Origin: Pezizomycotina sp. ARF18
Lineage: Eukaryota; Ascomycota
Assembly: GCA_002224055.1 (NCBI GenBank)
Contig: AZLU01000173.1
Coordinates: forward strand, 1 to 21,380
Direction of reading: 5' to 3'
Length of the DNA: 21,380 bases
The first letter of the stretch is position 1. Each line of letters opens with the position of its first letter. A program made the translations under genes and the position numbers. Under the pieces are notes generated by a model. It saw nothing but the letters and a program-made list of their open reading frames with translations, searched no databases and had not been told where the DNA came from. Of the stretch, positions 20,012-21,380 are shown piece by piece.

Positions 20012-20614
20012 CAAAATCCCGACGTATCTGCTGCTCAAAGGTATGTGGCTGTTCAGAAGAAAGTTTCGAGAATATATTCGTGAATTGCTAGTTCTAGGGG
20101 CGTTTCGAAGTCATTTGCGGGGAGCCAATGACACCATCGGACGCTGAAATTCTGTTTGTTTAGCCTTTGGGAGCCTTATCCGAAGGTGCCGGTTAAAGCA
20201 GTCCGCCGTCGCGAGAGGCAGTGCCAAAATGGGTATATTATTTGCATGCAGCAATTCGTCGAAATCGATATTGAGAAGAGGAAATCTATGTACTCATGTA
20301 TCATAGAACTAATCTGTTCTGTGAGTGTAACTCTAAACACGAGTTCGATCACGGGCGGTCCTCGGAGGATTGGCGAAGCCGCGTCAATGAGGAGTCGTGT
20401 GATTCGTGTCGCGTTGACAGAACATAGCAAAACAAAACACGACGAGCACGAAGATTGCGAGTGCTTGCTGCCTCAAGTGGTCATTATCATCGTAAGCAGA
20501 GTGTTAAGCTTCTTTGCCAATACCTTAATAGAAACGGTAGCAGCGATTCCTAGCTGTCAAGGTCGGTTCCCCTTTTCTAGAAGGTTCATTCACCTGGTTT
20601 TCGTAGATCTATAA
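20012..20614 (+). CDS. weak coding-like stretch of unknown function
   Basis: One + frame is open from about 20012 to 20614 except for two TGA codons near 20082 and 20130. It begins PDVSAAQRYVAVQKKVSRIY and later reads CQNGYIICMQQFVEIDIEKR, HDEHEDCECLLPQVVIIIVS. The last 152 codons (20156-20614) are uninterrupted, the longest open run in the window. A competing frame in the same place has Cys/His-rich text (CECNSKHEFDH, CDSCRVDRT), so the true frame may switch. The - strand is also open at 20176-20430. There is no ATG start with support and no recognised domain. Confidence 0.3.
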
Positions 20615-20639
20615 TCCCAGGTTTGGCTTAGTAAACAGA

Positions 20640-21380
20640 CCCATGCTCACAGCGAAAAACCTTTTTACCCTACTGGTACTTTTTGATAATTCCAAGTGGC
20701 ACCATTCTTCAAGAATTACATTACGTATCTACGTAGGAATGGTTTATTGTTGATTATCGAGGATATTCTTCACACGACTCTATCTCTGTAGCCATTTGTT
20801 TCCCTTTCCCCGCTTTTGCCTGCCCGTTGTCCTTTCATGAAAGCATAAAAGTACGTTGACGATAATAGGAGGTGTTTAAAGAAAAGACGGGTTCTAAAAG
20901 GCGCTTGCTCGACGCCAAGATAGTAGTAAATGCTTGTTAGCCGTTAGAACAACTGTGGTGGTCGATCATCCAGATCTAACCCCTGATCTAGAAGGAGATT
21001 CGTTGGCATATTCCCAATCTCTAACACCACCGAACCCCCCTCTTTATTTCATTCGATCTACCTGTGAAATGCGATACCGCTCTCCTATTTGTCCAAACCG
21101 AAGCAGCACTCTCTGAATTCTGCTTTTTGTGCGATCCCTATAGATCTATTTCGGTTATCCCGGAGGATTAAAGAGCTCACGAAAGCAGGTACGCGCGATC
21201 GTTACGGCCTCCAAGGTAACAGATAGATTCGAATGTTTAAGAGCTGCTTATGCTGCGTCCTCACAACTGCCAACGGTCTGAGGTACGCCGCATACGCCAT
21301 TGGGACGCTGGGCCGGGTTGGACAACGATTGAACCATACTCCTTGTTTGTAAACCGCCCTTAAACACTTCCCCCAAAGCC
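20640..21380. other. 740 bases without a supported gene
   Basis: Normal composition and many stops in all frames. On the - strand, 21337 down to about 21160 reads MVQSLSNPAQRPNGVCGVPQ and further with one stop, which might be the start of a gene lying mostly outside the window, but codon bias is weak. No RNA gene, repeat or regulatory motif was recognised. Confidence 0.4.

Noticed and set aside
20176-20430. 84-codon ORF on the - strand
   Set aside because: It is opposite the longer + frame; no start context or motif favours it.

Overview
The window looks like part of a filamentous ascomycete (Pezizomycotina) genome with a two-compartment structure. Two AT-rich blocks (about 1-8620 and 9720-10850) carry the mark of repeat-induced point mutation (RIP): CpA and TpG are almost absent while CpG and TpA remain, and no long ORF survives. 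Between and beyond them lies normal-composition DNA with fungal-type genes: introns of 62-92 nt with GT..AG ends and CTAAC/CTGAC-like branch sites, a fungal SAT4/rhodopsin-type membrane protein and a fungal alpha/beta-hydrolase. No bacterial signals were seen, and the GTG/TTG-initiated ORFs should be ignored.

Layout: (1) 1-8620, RIP-mutated repeat DNA with a 35-base poly(A) tract and T/C tracts. (2) 8620-9720, a non-RIP island with one small secreted cysteine-containing protein gene, broken in frame. (3) 9720-10850, a second RIP block ending in a compound tetranucleotide satellite. (4) 11031-11893 (-), a broken SAT4-family membrane protein gene. (5) 11930-12181 (+), a possible Sin3-type PAH fragment. 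(6) 12182-13505, no gene that I can support. (7) 13506-15253 (+), gene A, an alpha/beta-hydrolase with HSLGG and TPHRG motifs. (8) 15297-17706 (+), gene B, a multidomain protein with a ubiquitin-like domain, a near-perfect ubiquitin unit ending LRGG, another ubiquitin-like unit and a C-terminal C3HC4 RING. (9) 17983-18347 (+) and 18418-19012 (-), two convergent unrecognised genes C and D. (10) 19150-19803 (+), unrecognised gene E, divergent from D. (11) 20012-20614 (+), weak coding-like stretch. (12) 20640-21380, mostly empty.

The most striking feature is that nearly every gene is split by one- or two-base frame disruptions, while splice sites, start codons and conserved motifs are intact and in-frame nonsense substitutions are few. 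Most disruptions can be repaired by adding one or two bases beside a G on the coding strand, and this holds for genes on both strands. That is either an indel-rich assembly, recent pseudogenisation by an unusual deletion process, or (least likely) transcripts corrected by editing. The second highlight is gene B, which appears to encode a ubiquitin-like modifier and a RING ligase domain in one polypeptide, directly downstream of the hydrolase gene. All functional statements rest on motif recognition by eye; no database search was possible.
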